Source: Salipaludibacillus aurantiacus (GTDB taxonomy: Bacteria; Bacillota; Bacilli; Bacillales; Salisediminibacteriaceae). From it: a DNA stretch of 64,000 nt. A program made the position numbers and the translations under genes. Under the pieces are notes generated by a model that did not search any database, was not told where the DNA came from, and saw only the letters and a program-made list of their open reading frames with translations. Below are positions 51,022 through 60,139 of the stretch, piece after piece (position 1 is the stretch's first letter; every line of letters starts with the position of its first letter). The stretch lies in the NCBI RefSeq assembly GCF_900111295.1, contig NZ_FOGT01000004.1, positions 186,001 through 250,000 on the forward strand, written 5' to 3'.

Positions 51022-51594
51022 ATGGAAATCAGAAGTCTTGAAGTGTCCCATAATCAATTTATGAAAAAGATGAAAGCAGAAGACCCGGACTTTTTTAAAA
51101 AACTGGGGGAAGGACAGCAGCCTTCTTTCTTTGTGCTCTCATGCTGTGACTCCCGTACATGTCCTTCTACAATTACAGGCATGCCTTTGGGAGAGATGTT
51201 TACGCACCGTAATATTGCTAATCAGGTAACCGAAGAAGACGACAGTTTCCGGGCAAGCCTGCATTATGCTCTTGATGTATTAGGCGTCAATTATATTATT
51301 ATTCTCGGCCATACGAACTGTGGAGGAATCCTTGCAGCTAGTTCCGGGGTTCAGCATGAATCACTCGACGGCTGGTTAAAGCATGTGAAAGCAACACTGG
51401 ACGAGTACGATAAAAGCAACGAGGCCCCAACACCGGCTGAGCTTGAGGAACATAATGTCAGACAACAGATTATTAACGTTAAAAATCATCCGGTATATCA
51501 GCGGAAAGGCGAAGGTGTACCGGTTATAGGGTTATTGTTCCACTTAGATTCAGGAGAACTGGAATGGATTGACCCTGACGACAACAATTTGTAA
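51022..51594 (+). CDS. Beta-class carbonic anhydrase
   Basis: The 190-aa enzyme interconverts CO2 and bicarbonate. The zinc ligands are Cys41 (in SCCDSR), His97 and Cys100 (in HTNCGG), with the catalytic dyad Asp43/Arg45. It starts 4 bp after the SulP stop codon, with the GAGGTGA site formed by the end of that gene, so the two are translationally coupled. SulP/carbonic anhydrase pairs and fusions are known and are taken as bicarbonate uptake units. In an alkaline habitat bicarbonate handling would be relevant, but this is inference. Confidence 0.92.
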   Translation: MEIRSLEVSHNQFMKKMKAEDPDFFKKLGEGQQPSFFVLSCCDSRTCPSTITGMPLGEMFTHRNIANQVTEEDDSFRASLHYALDVLGVNYIIILGHTNCGGILAASSGVQHESLDGWLKHVKATLDEYDKSNEAPTPAELEEHNVRQQIINVKNHPVYQRKGEGVPVIGLLFHLDSGELEWIDPDDNNL

Positions 51595-51607
51595 AAGAGG
51601 GATAGAT

Positions 51608-52186
51608 ATGGCTGGACACCGTTTTAATCCGGAAAAAGCGGATAAATTATTAGATCCAAACAGGACATCTTTAATCGATCCGGACTGGGTAGCAGACAAA
51701 CTTAAGCTGCCGTCTGGAGCTCATGTGATGGATCTTGGAGCAGGAAACGGATTTTTTACCCTGCCCTTAGCGAAGCGGACATCAGGGGAGGTTTATGCAG
51801 TCGATGTCGAACCTGAAATGCTCGGTCTTCTGGGAGTCCGGGCAGAAGAAAAGGGTGCCGGTAACATCGGCTTAATTGAATCAGATCTCGAGGATATACC
51901 ACTTGAAGATGGAACAGCAGAAGCCTCAATTGCCGCTTTTGTTATTCATGAAGTGGGGGACCGCCGGAAAGCCTTCAATGAAATGAACCGTATTATGAAA
52001 GACGGATCCAAAGGGGCCATTGTGGAGTGGGCTAGAGTAGAAGGGGAATCAGGACCGCCTCTCCATGAGAGGCTTGATCCGGAAATACTTATTAATGAAA
52101 TGAAAAGCTCAGGCATTATTATCGATGAACTTGTTGAAAAAGAAGAGGTTTATGTCATTTTTTTCTCAACAAAAAGTTCTGAGTAA
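51608..52186 (+). CDS. Class I SAM-dependent methyltransferase
   Basis: The 192-aa protein has the SAM-binding motif VMDLGAGNGFFTLPLA (~39-54), an acidic ribose-binding VDVEP and SDLEDIPLEDGTAE. It belongs to the UbiE/Methyltransf_11-25 group; the substrate is unknown. It begins 13 bp after the carbonic anhydrase gene with AGAGGGA upstream, and so is the last gene of the SulP-anhydrase unit. The N-terminus FNPEKADKLLDPNRTSLIDP is shared by many methyltransferases found near sulfur genes in Firmicutes, as far as I recall. Confidence 0.8.
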   Translation: MAGHRFNPEKADKLLDPNRTSLIDPDWVADKLKLPSGAHVMDLGAGNGFFTLPLAKRTSGEVYAVDVEPEMLGLLGVRAEEKGAGNIGLIESDLEDIPLEDGTAEASIAAFVIHEVGDRRKAFNEMNRIMKDGSKGAIVEWARVEGESGPPLHERLDPEILINEMKSSGIIIDELVEKEEVYVIFFSTKSSE

Positions 52187-52229
52187 AGGTTCCCTGTGCC
52201 TTTGACAAGGCATCTGTATCCGGGCACTT

Positions 52230-52269
52230 AAAAAATCTGTTGCGGGTTTTAACCTGCAACAGATTTTTT
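52230..52269. terminator. Bidirectional terminator between methyltransferase and mreBH
   Basis: AAAAAATCTGTTGCGGGTT and AACCTGCAACAGATTTTTT form a long stem with one mismatch and A/T ends, so both strands gain a T run. Confidence 0.93.
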
Positions 52270-52374
52270 GTTGAAAAGTATAGGCATGGCTTGCTTCGTT
52301 GTTTCTCACGGCAGTGAATGCGGTAAGGGTATTGCGGACGGCCAACAGGTATACCTGACATGCACTCCGTTACT

Positions 52375-53385
52375 TTATTTAGCCTTGGAACTTTGAATTC
52401 TCTGCATCATTTTTAAAGAGCGGCCCGTCCCGATAGCGACTGATTCTAATGGGCTTGGAGCGATATGAACAGGAACTACAATTTCATTGGATAACCATTC
52501 TTGCACTCCGTTAAGAAGGGCGCCGCCTCCTGTTAAAATAACACCTCTGTCTACGATGTCTCCGCTTAATTCCGGCGGGCAGTCCTCAAGGGTCGCTCTG
52601 ATCGCTTCAAGGACAGACAGTAGTGAATCTTTAATTGCTCCCTGAATTTCATAAGAGGAAATTTCAATAGTTTTCGGAAGGCCGCTCACTAAATCACGTC
52701 CACGGATATCCATTTTCAATTCAGCATGCTCGACTAGAGCGTATCCAACTTCTATTTTAATATTTTCTGCTGTACGCTGGCCGATCATTAAGTTGTATTT
52801 CTTACGGACAAAATGAGTGATGTCATCATCCAGCTGGTCGCCGCCGACTCTAATGGAGTTGCATGACACAACGCCTCCGAAAGAAATAATGGCGACTTCA
52901 GTCGTTCCTCCACCGATGTCCACAATCACGTTAGCGATCGGTTCTTCAACTGGCAAGTCAGCTCCTATTGCCGCTGCAACAGGCTCTTCGATTAATTGGA
53001 CTTCTCTTGCCCCGCACTGTTTCACAGCATCAGAAATAGCTCTTCTTTCAACTGACGTTGATCCGGAAGGAGTACATACGACAACACTCGGCTTTCTTAA
53101 AGGGGCGCCAAGTTTTTTTGAAGCTTTTCTCATAATATGTTTAAGCATATCAGTAGTCACCTGGTAATCAGCAATAACACCATCTTTTAATGGCCTGATT
53201 GCCACAATATTTTCAGGTGTTTTTCCAACCATTTTTTTAGCGTCCTCTCCGACGGCCAAAACCTGGTTTGTCTGCAGATCAATAGCTACTACCGATGGTT
53301 CGTTTATAATCATACCTTTATTTTTGGTATAAACCAGTAAGTTAGCAGTTCCTAAATCTATTCCAATTTGAACAGATGAAAACAT
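52375..53385 (-). CDS. mreBH: MreB-like actin homologue MreBH
   Basis: The 336-aa protein has the actin-fold nucleotide motifs [12 protein letters not shown] (phosphate 1), [14 protein letters not shown] (phosphate 2) and [12 protein letters not shown] (adenosine). Among MreB, Mbl and MreBH its length and C-terminus ([18 protein letters not shown]), and its monocistronic setting outside the mreBCD cluster, fit MreBH best. MreBH directs lateral-wall autolysin LytE and helps in cell shape, especially under low Mg2+ or heat. AGGAGG precedes the ATG. Confidence 0.88.
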   Translation of the reverse strand: MFSSVQIGIDLGTANLLVYTKNKGMIINEPSVVAIDLQTNQVLAVGEDAKKMVGKTPENIVAIRPLKDGVIADYQVTTDMLKHIMRKASKKLGAPLRKPSVVVCTPSGSTSVERRAISDAVKQCGAREVQLIEEPVAAAIGADLPVEEPIANVIVDIGGGTTEVAIISFGGVVSCNSIRVGGDQLDDDITHFVRKKYNLMIGQRTAENIKIEVGYALVEHAELKMDIRGRDLVSGLPKTIEISSYEIQGAIKDSLLSVLEAIRATLEDCPPELSGDIVDRGVILTGGGALLNGVQEWLSNEIVVPVHIAPSPLESVAIGTGRSLKMMQRIQSSKAK

Positions 53386-53633
53386 AATTAAATTCCTCCC
53401 GTATCGCTTTTAGTATGACTACATAATCATTCTATCGCTTTGCCAATTTTTTAGGGGTAATTTTAAAGAAAAATAGTGTGAAAATATGTGAAAAATTTAT
53501 TTCCCGGGAAAAATGAGGAAAACAGTCGTGAAAAATTATAAAAGTGTTTAAAAAAATAAAAATGATTTTATCATTTGGTATTTTTCTTTATAATTTGATG
53601 AAAAGGGCAGCGTTGTCGGAAGGAGTTTTGGAT

Positions 53634-54806
53634 ATGGCAGAATTTATGACAAAAAAACTGATAAAGAATGACAGACAGCTGAAATTTTTGAAAAGAGCGG
53701 AAGCGTTAGTTCCCGGTTTTCAAAAAAGGCGGGACACGTATGACAAAAAAGCCGAGTTCCCTTTTGAAAATATGAAAGAGTTAATAACCTCAGGGCTGGC
53801 CGCTATAACTGTTCCAGAAATGTTTGGAGGGGAAGAAGCGTCCCTCTATGAGTTTTTACTGGTTCAGGAAACGCTCGCCCAGGGGGATGCGGCTACAGCT
53901 CTTTCTATTGGCTGGCATAATGGAACGATTATGCAACTCCGTGATACCCAAAAGTGGCAAAAAACCGACTTTGAGAAAGTTTGCCGTGAAACAGTTGAGA
54001 ATGGGATTCTTATTAACAGCGCTGCTTCTGAGAAAGCGACAGGAAGCCCGGTCCGTGGAGGGGTTCCTGAGACTTCAGCGGTTCTTAGAGACGGAGCATG
54101 GGAGATAAAAGGACACAAAACGTTTACGTCGTTAGCGCCAGCCTTGGATTATTTTATTATTACAGCTTACATTGAAGAAGAAGGCAGAACAGGGGAATTT
54201 TTGATTCCGCGGGACGTTTCGGGAGTGAGTCTTAAAGAGACTTGGGATGTCCTGGGTATGAGAGCCACAAGAAGTGATGACCTAATTCTCGATAATGTTC
54301 AGCTGGAAAAAGAGGCACTGAAGTCTGTCAAAGAGCCGGGCCATGGTAAAAGCCCGCAAGGATGGCTTCTCCACATCCCGGCTTGTTATTTAGGAATTGC
54401 GATCGCTGCGAGGGATGAAGCAGTTGAGTTTGCAAAAAACTACCAGCCTAACAGTTTAAACCATGCAATTAGTGAAGTGCCGGAAGTGCGCAGAAAAACT
54501 GCTGAAATGGATCTTGAATTAATGAAAGCACGGCATTTTATGTACCACATAGCTGAAATATGGGATCACTATCCTTCGTTAAGGGGTGAAATGGGAGCGG
54601 AATTAGCTTCAGTGAAAACAGTGTGCACCAATGCCGCAATTAAAGTGGTGGACCTAAGCATGAGAATTGCAGGAGGGCACAGCTTACACCGCAGCAGTTC
54701 TTTTGAACAGCATTACCGTGATGTACGCGCTGGTCTCCATAATCCCCCTTCAGATGACATTACGATGATGATTTTGGCTAATCAGGCATTTAATGCCCGA
54801 CTCTAA
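53634..54806 (+). CDS. Acyl-CoA dehydrogenase family protein (YdbM-like)
   Basis: The 390-aa flavoprotein shows family stretches TVPEMFGGEEASLYEFLLVQ (~52-71), SAASEKATGSPVRGG, the middle beta domain with GHKTFTSLAPALDYFI, and DVLGMRATRSDDLILDNV. The C-terminal IAGGHSLHRSSSFEQHYRDV closes the active site. It lacks an obvious catalytic Glu in the usual short-chain position, and sequence style is close to YdbM-type or desulfurisation-type members, so the substrate is uncertain. ATG 53634 is set by AAGGAG 9 bp upstream. It stands alone. Confidence 0.85.
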   Translation: MAEFMTKKLIKNDRQLKFLKRAEALVPGFQKRRDTYDKKAEFPFENMKELITSGLAAITVPEMFGGEEASLYEFLLVQETLAQGDAATALSIGWHNGTIMQLRDTQKWQKTDFEKVCRETVENGILINSAASEKATGSPVRGGVPETSAVLRDGAWEIKGHKTFTSLAPALDYFIITAYIEEEGRTGEFLIPRDVSGVSLKETWDVLGMRATRSDDLILDNVQLEKEALKSVKEPGHGKSPQGWLLHIPACYLGIAIAARDEAVEFAKNYQPNSLNHAISEVPEVRRKTAEMDLELMKARHFMYHIAEIWDHYPSLRGEMGAELASVKTVCTNAAIKVVDLSMRIAGGHSLHRSSSFEQHYRDVRAGLHNPPSDDITMMILANQAFNARL

Positions 54807-54927
54807 AGTCACAAAAACGAAAATAGTGTAAAATTTTTGTAGACAATACAAATCGCTACACTTACGATATGAATATAACCAGTTTACCAGTTAGCAGCTC
54901 TTTCTAAAGTCTTTGGAGGTGTATGTT

Positions 54928-55563
54928 ATGAAAAGGTTGAAAGCAAATATTATCTCACTGAACGTAGGAACACCGAAGACCCTGAACGGTTTAGGCAAAT
55001 CTGTAGAAACAGCTATCGTTAAAGAACCAGTAGATTCAGAGATATTCCTTTCCAAAGAACAGTTAGAAGGGGACCAGCAGGCTGATCAGAAAAATCACGG
55101 AGGCCCGGATAAAGCCATATGTGTTTATCCTTTTGACCATTATCCATTTTGGGAAGAAGAATTAGGCAAAAAATTGCTTCCTGGCGCTTTTGGAGAAAAT
55201 CTGACAGTCAAAGGGCTGATAGAGGAAGCAGTTTGTATTGGTGACCTGTTTCAGTGGGGAGAAGCCCAGGTACAAGTTTCACAGCCACGGAAACCTTGCC
55301 ATAAACTCGCCAAACGGCTGGAATCAGAAGAGCTGCCGAAACGCGTCGCGGAAACAGGGAAAACCGGCTTTTATTTTCGAGTGATGAAAGAAGGGATGGT
55401 TTCAGAAAGCACCCCTCTTCAACTCATTAAACGTTACTCGGAAATTTCTGTAGCCCGCGTTAATAACGTCTATTATGAACATCAGTATGATGAATCACTG
55501 ATTCAGGAAGTCATCTCGGTCCCGGAATTAGCAGCTTCATGGAAAGATATGATGAGAGAATAA
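54928..55563 (+). CDS. MOSC-domain protein (YiiM/YflK type)
   Basis: The 211-aa protein has the MOSC core: DQQADQKNHGGPDKAICVYP (~50-69), GAFGENLTVKGL and VSQPRKPCHKLAKR, where the conserved Cys binds the molybdenum-cofactor sulfur. The C-terminal helical extension is that of YiiM. Members reduce N-hydroxylated compounds with a Mo cofactor or transfer sulfur. The ATG has GGAGGTG upstream; a longer in-frame TTG at 54913 overlaps it. It is monocistronic, followed by GC-rich sequence and the 21-bp repeats. Confidence 0.88.
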   Translation: MKRLKANIISLNVGTPKTLNGLGKSVETAIVKEPVDSEIFLSKEQLEGDQQADQKNHGGPDKAICVYPFDHYPFWEEELGKKLLPGAFGENLTVKGLIEEAVCIGDLFQWGEAQVQVSQPRKPCHKLAKRLESEELPKRVAETGKTGFYFRVMKEGMVSESTPLQLIKRYSEISVARVNNVYYEHQYDESLIQEVISVPELAASWKDMMRE

Positions 55564-55671
55564 ACGGGGATAGGAATAGGAATGGGAGCGGGCTCGGGCT
55601 TGGGCATGGAAACGGACCTGGGCCGCGGGCTTGAGCTCAAGCTCAAGTCGGGCGAAAAATGTCGAAAATTG

Positions 55672-55872
55672 TTATACGGTAGAGTTGCACATTTATACGG
55701 TAGAGTCGTCTGCTTATACGGTAGAGTCGCACATTTATACGGTAGAGTCGTCTGCTTATACGGTAGAGTTCCACAATTATAAGGTAGAAAGCCGTTCGCT
55801 TATAAGGCAGAATCCCATATTTATAAAGTAAATGCTCCGATTACAGGGCCCATTCCCCTAATTATAAAGTAA
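55672..55872. repeat. 21-bp tandem repeats, locus 2 (TTATACGGTAGAG orientation)
   Basis: TTATACGGTAGAG(T) or a variant starts at 55672, 55693, 55714, 55735, 55756, 55777, 55800, 55821 and 55862. The first five copies are near perfect at 21-bp spacing; the last four are decayed. It is the reverse complement of the family at 15968-16095. It begins ~110 bp after the MOSC gene stop and ends before a terminator. Confidence 0.92.
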
Positions 55873-55914
55873 AATCCCGTAATAAGAGCCCTATCGACTT
55901 TTAAAATAAGTATT

Positions 55915-55960
55915 AACCGGTCGCCTGCGCACAAGAACGTGCCAAGGCGACCGGTTTTTT
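55915..55960 (+). terminator. Terminator downstream of the MOSC gene and repeats
   Basis: AACCGGTCGCCT pairs with AGGCGACCGGTT around an inner GCGCAC/GTGCC stem, followed by TTTTT. Confidence 0.88.
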
Positions 55961-56107
55961 TCGATAGTGAGCAAAGGGGTCAGACCCCCCATTTATTGGA
56001 AATTATAGAGTTTGGAATTTTTCGGCAGGATTTTTGGATTTTTTCGTGAATTTCTAAAAGCATAGGAACAGTCCGTAAAATCTTTTAAGTGGGGAGAGTG
56101 TGCTGAA

Positions 56108-56434
56108 ATGCCGTCATATCACAAACTTGTCAGAGACAGAATACCTGAAATTATTCAAATGAACGGCGAGAAACTTGCGTATAGAAGGATTGAAGGGGAA
56201 GAGTTTATTAGAGAGGCAAAGCATAAATTAAAGGAAGAAATGAAAGAGTATGTGGAAGCTCAGAATGCTGAACAGGCGATAGAAGAACTTGCAGATTTGC
56301 TTGAGCTTATTTATTGTTTGGCTGAACGGCATGGTTATTCCAGGAAAGAGCTGGAGGCGATCCGGGCTGATAAATCCGAGAGACGTGGAGCTTTCCATGA
56401 AGGATGGTTTCTGGAAACAGTGGGGGATGATTAA
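56108..56434 (+). CDS. MazG-like nucleoside triphosphate pyrophosphohydrolase
   Basis: The 108-aa all-alpha protein starts YHKLVRDRIPEIIQ and has KLKEEMKEYVEAQNAEQAIE followed by ELADLLELIYCL. The EExxE...ExxD pattern binds Mg2+ in the MazG / phosphoribosyl-ATP pyrophosphohydrolase superfamily. Such short stand-alone forms probably clear damaged nucleotides; the preferred substrate is unknown. It is behind GGGGAGAG and has no operon partner. Confidence 0.82.
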   Translation: MPSYHKLVRDRIPEIIQMNGEKLAYRRIEGEEFIREAKHKLKEEMKEYVEAQNAEQAIEELADLLELIYCLAERHGYSRKELEAIRADKSERRGAFHEGWFLETVGDD

Positions 56435-56819
56435 GAAAGAGTGAAATGCGGCTTCAGGTCCAAAAGCTTCTTCGCTATGGAAGAGCTCCGCTATGGAAGC
56501 ATGACATCCAGAGTTTCACACAATCGCAGAACCAGCTGCGAAACACAGATAAGGCTTACTTTTTAACAGTTTAAGAGAAAAGTTTCCTTTTTTAATTGCA
56601 GCTAAGCAGCAGGCAGTTCAACAGGCGCCGCTAAACTTTGTTGTAGCCCCTTCATCTCCCAACTTATTTCCTCATAGAGGACAGGTTCTCGAGGAGCACA
56701 GGTCTTCCCAGAGGAGAGCTCCTTATCGAGGAGGGGGTTAGCGTTTCGAAGCCTCCCCTGGGCACCCGTGCTCGGTGTGAATCGTTTTACCCGGAGGTGG
56801 TGAGGACCTCCAGGGGACA
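56435..56819. other. Intergenic region without recognised genes
   Basis: About 385 bp after the MazG-like gene. A short direct duplication GCTATGGAAG (56474 and 56490) is visible. Apart from that, and GC-rich sequence with no ribosome binding sites, nothing is recognised. A minus-strand open frame here has low-complexity character and is not called. Confidence 0.5.
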
Positions 56820-57794
56820 TCAATTTCTAACAGCAGTGCTCTTTCGTTTGACAGCCTTTTTCTGTTCGTACATGGCCAGGTCAGCAGATTTGAACAAGTC
56901 CTCCATTTGTCCTTTAGGTGCCTCACTGTAGGCCGATCCAAAAGCGAGCGATATAGCTTGAGAGCTGTTTTGGTGTGCCAGGCGGCTTTCAAAATGCTGA
57001 CACTTTGAGAGAAACTCAGGATGGGAGAGATCAGTCACAATAATGGCAAACTCATCTCCGCCAATACGGAATAATGTGCTGTTTCTGTTATTAAAGTGAT
57101 TTTTCAGATAGGCGGCTGCCGACTGGATTAATTGGTCCCCTGAGTGATGACCATATGTGTCGTTTGTTATTTTAAGGTTATTCATGTCACATATAATTAA
57201 GCCAGCCGGCAAATGACTTGAATTATTAAGCTGATTCATCTTGGACTTAAAAGCGTTCCGGTTCAGTAAACCGGTTAATTCATCATGAAGGGACTGGTAT
57301 TCCAGCTTTTTTTGAAGAGTAACTTTCTCAGTAATGTTCCTTAAGATGCCCTGGACTCCAACAAATTCTCCGTTTTCATAAACAGGCCGAGCTGTTTCCT
57401 CAAACCATATGTAATTCCCTTCACTATGCTTCCACCTTTGCAGGAGAGGACGGTTATAGTCCGCTTTTCCGTTGATTTTATTTAACAGAACAGGGTAATC
57501 TTCAGGATGTATGAGCGCATAAATTTCTTCAGGGTTTTCATAATGCTGGATAATATCCCACCCGAGAACTTTATTGACAGAAGGACTTAGGTAAATATAC
57601 TCAATTGTGGGAACTGTCCTTAGATAATAAATAATATCTTTAGAATGTTCCACCAAATCAATAACATCATCTTTTGATTGTTCAGCCTGCTTAATATAAT
57701 GGTTTTTTTTGCGGATACATGTTTTTAGCAGCAGAAAAACTGCGGAAGCCCCTGCTGCGAAGCCCAAACTAATTAAAAGAGTAGATGTAAGCAC
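56820..57794 (-). CDS. Membrane-anchored PAS-GGDEF diguanylate cyclase
   Basis: The 324-aa protein has an N-terminal membrane segment (~5-25), a PAS domain (~40-160, YYLRTVPTIEYIYLSPSVNK to RNITEKVTLQKKL) and a GGDEF domain (~165-320) with the canonical GGDEF in LFRIGGDEFAII. No RxxD I-site is seen just upstream. It should synthesise cyclic di-GMP at the membrane. It is the second cyclase in the window, with no phosphodiesterase in view. It is divergent from the D-threonine aldolase-like gene. Confidence 0.9.
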   Translation of the reverse strand: MLTSTLLISLGFAAGASAVFLLLKTCIRKKNHYIKQAEQSKDDVIDLVEHSKDIIYYLRTVPTIEYIYLSPSVNKVLGWDIIQHYENPEEIYALIHPEDYPVLLNKINGKADYNRPLLQRWKHSEGNYIWFEETARPVYENGEFVGVQGILRNITEKVTLQKKLEYQSLHDELTGLLNRNAFKSKMNQLNNSSHLPAGLIICDMNNLKITNDTYGHHSGDQLIQSAAAYLKNHFNNRNSTLFRIGGDEFAIIVTDLSHPEFLSKCQHFESRLAHQNSSQAISLAFGSAYSEAPKGQMEDLFKSADLAMYEQKKAVKRKSTAVRN

Positions 57795-57902
57795 TTTTGC
57801 CCCTCCTGAAAGTCTCTATTGTTTAATATTTCCTTTTATTATATCAGATTATCTGGTTAATTAACTACTTTTTTACTATTAAAACCTAGGAGGTTTTTAC
57901 AC

Positions 57903-59009
57903 ATGTATGAAACAATTCAAACTCCGGCCATCCTTCTCGATGAAGCAAAGCTGAATCGCAATATCCGCAGAATGGCTGCTGTGGGGGAGAAACACAGAGT
58001 CAGCGTCAGACCGCATTTTAAAACACATAAATCCTCTTTTATAGCGAATAAACAAATAATGGCCGGAGCTGCAGGCATAACGGTGGCAAAAGTGTCAGAA
58101 GCAGAACTGCTGTTGGAGGCGGGGATAAAAGATATTTTAATCGCCCACCCGTTAGTAGAGAGTGAGAAAATCAAGAAGTTATTTCCGTATCAAAAATCGG
58201 CCCGCCTTATTTTTACAATTGACAGTAAAGAGCAGGCAGAAATTATGAACAGAGCTGCGGATGGCCATATGATAGAGGTTTGGCTGAAAGTGAATTCCGG
58301 GCTTAACCGGTGTGGCACTCAGCCTGGCAGGGAAACGTTGCAGCTGGCAAAAGACGTGAGAGTGATGAAAGGGTTAAAATTAACCGGATTATTCACTCAC
58401 GCAGGCCATTCCTACGGAGCTGCCTCCCGGAAGGAACTGGAGAAAATTGCGGAAGAGGAAGCACAAAGTGTTGTAGAATCTGCCCTGCTTTGTGAGGAAC
58501 ATGGTATAGAAATTCAGAACAGAAGTATCGGCTCAACGCCAACTTTTGAAAAAGGGGCCTCTTATGAGGGGATGACTGAAGTAAGACCTGGAAATGCCGT
58601 CTTTTTTGATCGTATGCAAATGAGCCTGAATGTTGCAAAGAAAGACGAAGCAGCTGTCACTATTCTGACGCAGCTTGTCTCTAAAAGAGACTGCAGGCTT
58701 GTTTTTGATGGAGGAAGTAAAGCATTTACAACTGAAAAAGGGGCGCACGGAAAGGAAGGAGTGGTCGGGTTTGGGGAGGCGCTCTCCAATAAATTACTGA
58801 CGATCACCCGGCTTTCCGAGGAACATGGAATTGCGGATTTAACAGATGAAAACATGCACTTATTTCAGGATCTTGCCTTAGGGGACAAAATTCAGTTTAT
58901 CCCTAACCATGCCTGTACGGCAGTCAACTTGTATGATTCCTATATGATGCTTAAAGAAAATGGAGAAATTGAGCCCTTGCCAATCGACGGAAGGGGAAAA
59001 TCCCAATAA
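57903..59009 (+). CDS. D-threonine aldolase / D-serine dehydratase-like PLP enzyme
   Basis: The 368-aa fold-type III protein starts with the alanine-racemase-like barrel. The PLP Lys is Lys40 in RPHFKTHKS, and LKVNSGLNRCG follows. The C-terminal domain has FIPNHACTAVNLYDSYMML, in which His and Cys are the metal ligands of the DSD1 family. It would cleave D-3-hydroxyamino acids (e.g. D-threonine to glycine and acetaldehyde) or dehydrate D-serine. The ATG has AGGAGG upstream. It is monocistronic. Confidence 0.85.
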   Translation: MYETIQTPAILLDEAKLNRNIRRMAAVGEKHRVSVRPHFKTHKSSFIANKQIMAGAAGITVAKVSEAELLLEAGIKDILIAHPLVESEKIKKLFPYQKSARLIFTIDSKEQAEIMNRAADGHMIEVWLKVNSGLNRCGTQPGRETLQLAKDVRVMKGLKLTGLFTHAGHSYGAASRKELEKIAEEEAQSVVESALLCEEHGIEIQNRSIGSTPTFEKGASYEGMTEVRPGNAVFFDRMQMSLNVAKKDEAAVTILTQLVSKRDCRLVFDGGSKAFTTEKGAHGKEGVVGFGEALSNKLLTITRLSEEHGIADLTDENMHLFQDLALGDKIQFIPNHACTAVNLYDSYMMLKENGEIEPLPIDGRGKSQ

Positions 59010-59077
59010 CTGGTGAGCCGCCTCCCATATGTATTAAGTTACAATACGTGAAAATCTATTTAGATGTTTTTTAACAG

Positions 59078-59208
59078 CAGTCATTTCAGTCCGCCAGTCG
59101 GACGTTTGCCCAGGGGCTTGTCTTCAGCTAAATTCAACTCAGCCTTAAGCTTCGTTGAATTGGATCTTCAGCTTTAACCCCTCGGGCGTCGCCGCCTTTT
59201 GTCCTTCA
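59078..59208. repeat. Dispersed ~130-bp repeat element, copy 2 (inverted)
   Basis: Its reverse complement closely matches 29125-29254, including the identical core AGCTGAAGATCCAATTCAAC and ATTTAGCTGAAGACAAGCCC. Both copies lie in intergenic DNA downstream of plus-strand genes. No terminal target duplication is apparent. Confidence 0.85.
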
Positions 59209-59266
59209 CTATCAATTCACTTTGCGCCATTGAGCTTTAACAGAGCGGCTGCCCAGATGGAAAATC

Positions 59267-59301
59267 CCAATAAATGGGGGGACAGCCCCCCCATTTATTG
59301 G
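59267..59301. terminator. Perfect 15-bp inverted repeat between convergent genes
   Basis: CCAATAAATGGGGGG (59267-59281) and CCCCCCATTTATTGG (59287-59301) with a 5-6 nt loop. It is a strong hairpin without T runs. The right arm 15-mer also occurs at 55985-55999. Confidence 0.7.
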
Positions 59302-59317
59302 ACCCCCAGTTATTTCC

Positions 59318-59926
59318 TTATGAGAAGAGGTTGGTCACCCAATCGATGCCGTAGTAGCTGGCTGCAGTCAGAATAATTGTCCAGACGACAAGACTGCCTC
59401 CCATCCATGCGGTTGTTTTATGCTGGTCGGCTTTTAAGGAAAGAGCAATGACTGCAGCTAAGTGGATCCCTGTCACTGCTGGACCAAGAATCGCTAAACC
59501 GGGAAGGCCGTATTTATGAAAAATGGAAGCTGCCTGTTCTTTTCGAGTTCGTCTCGCTTTTTTTGGAGGACGGGGCGCATGCCTCACATCCCGGATATCC
59601 CGCGTATCCGGCTGATCCGAATGACCTGCTGCTTCCTGGTCCTGGTTTTCCGTCACAGCCCTCTCTTCACGTTTTTTAAGTTCTTTCTGCTCTTTTTTCC
59701 TCCGGCGCCTGGCCTTCCATTGTTTATACCACTTAGTCCGCTGAAACCATTTTAAGGAATAGATGATGAGCAATATCGGCAGGAAATTTCCTGCGAACGA
59801 GATAAAGCCGACCCAGAATGGGTCCAGACCCATTCCTATTCCAATCGGGATAACAATAAGAATTTCAAGCCAAGGGGTAGCCGCCATTATAAAAATTAAA
59901 AAATATTGCCACAAAAGTTCGACCAT
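59318..59926 (-). CDS. Small multidrug-export-type membrane protein (COG2426)
   Basis: The 202-aa protein has hydrophobic segments at each end: FLIFIMAATPWLEILIVIPI and GIGMGLDPFWVGFISFAGNF at the start, LAILGPAVTGIHLAAVIALS and a last helix at the end. Both match the Sm_multidrug_ex (COG2426) pattern. Between them lies a highly charged insert (~65-130) rich in Arg, Lys and Glu (KARRRRKKEQKELKKREERA) that is longer than usual. No transport substrate is established for the family. It is monocistronic. Confidence 0.8.
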   Translation of the reverse strand: MVELLWQYFLIFIMAATPWLEILIVIPIGIGMGLDPFWVGFISFAGNFLPILLIIYSLKWFQRTKWYKQWKARRRRKKEQKELKKREERAVTENQDQEAAGHSDQPDTRDIRDVRHAPRPPKKARRTRKEQAASIFHKYGLPGLAILGPAVTGIHLAAVIALSLKADQHKTTAWMGGSLVVWTIILTAASYYGIDWVTNLFS

Positions 59927-60139
59927 AAGCTTTCTTGAACCCCTTTCTCAAAACTGCTGCCTTCCTTTTTCTCACCAAAGTGGGATCCACAGGCAGGCGG
60001 TGTTTTTTTAGGTAAGTCATTATTCTAGCACTCCGGTTCTCAACGTTGCAATGAAACTGGTTTTGCGAGGGTTTGATACGATGCCTAAAGTGGTAAATAT
60101 CCGGTAGATAACTGAAATTGACGGGAGGTTAGTTAGGAA

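Noticed and set aside
55582-55831. Open frames encoding repeated LYGRVVC-like or YTVESSA-like heptads
   Set aside because: They exist only because the repeat period is 21 bp (seven codons). No ribosome binding site, and the reverse-complement array at 15968 has stops.
56602-56823. Minus-strand 73-codon frame after the GGDEF gene
   Set aside because: Low-complexity Pro/Ser-rich translation, no ribosome binding site, no family resemblance.
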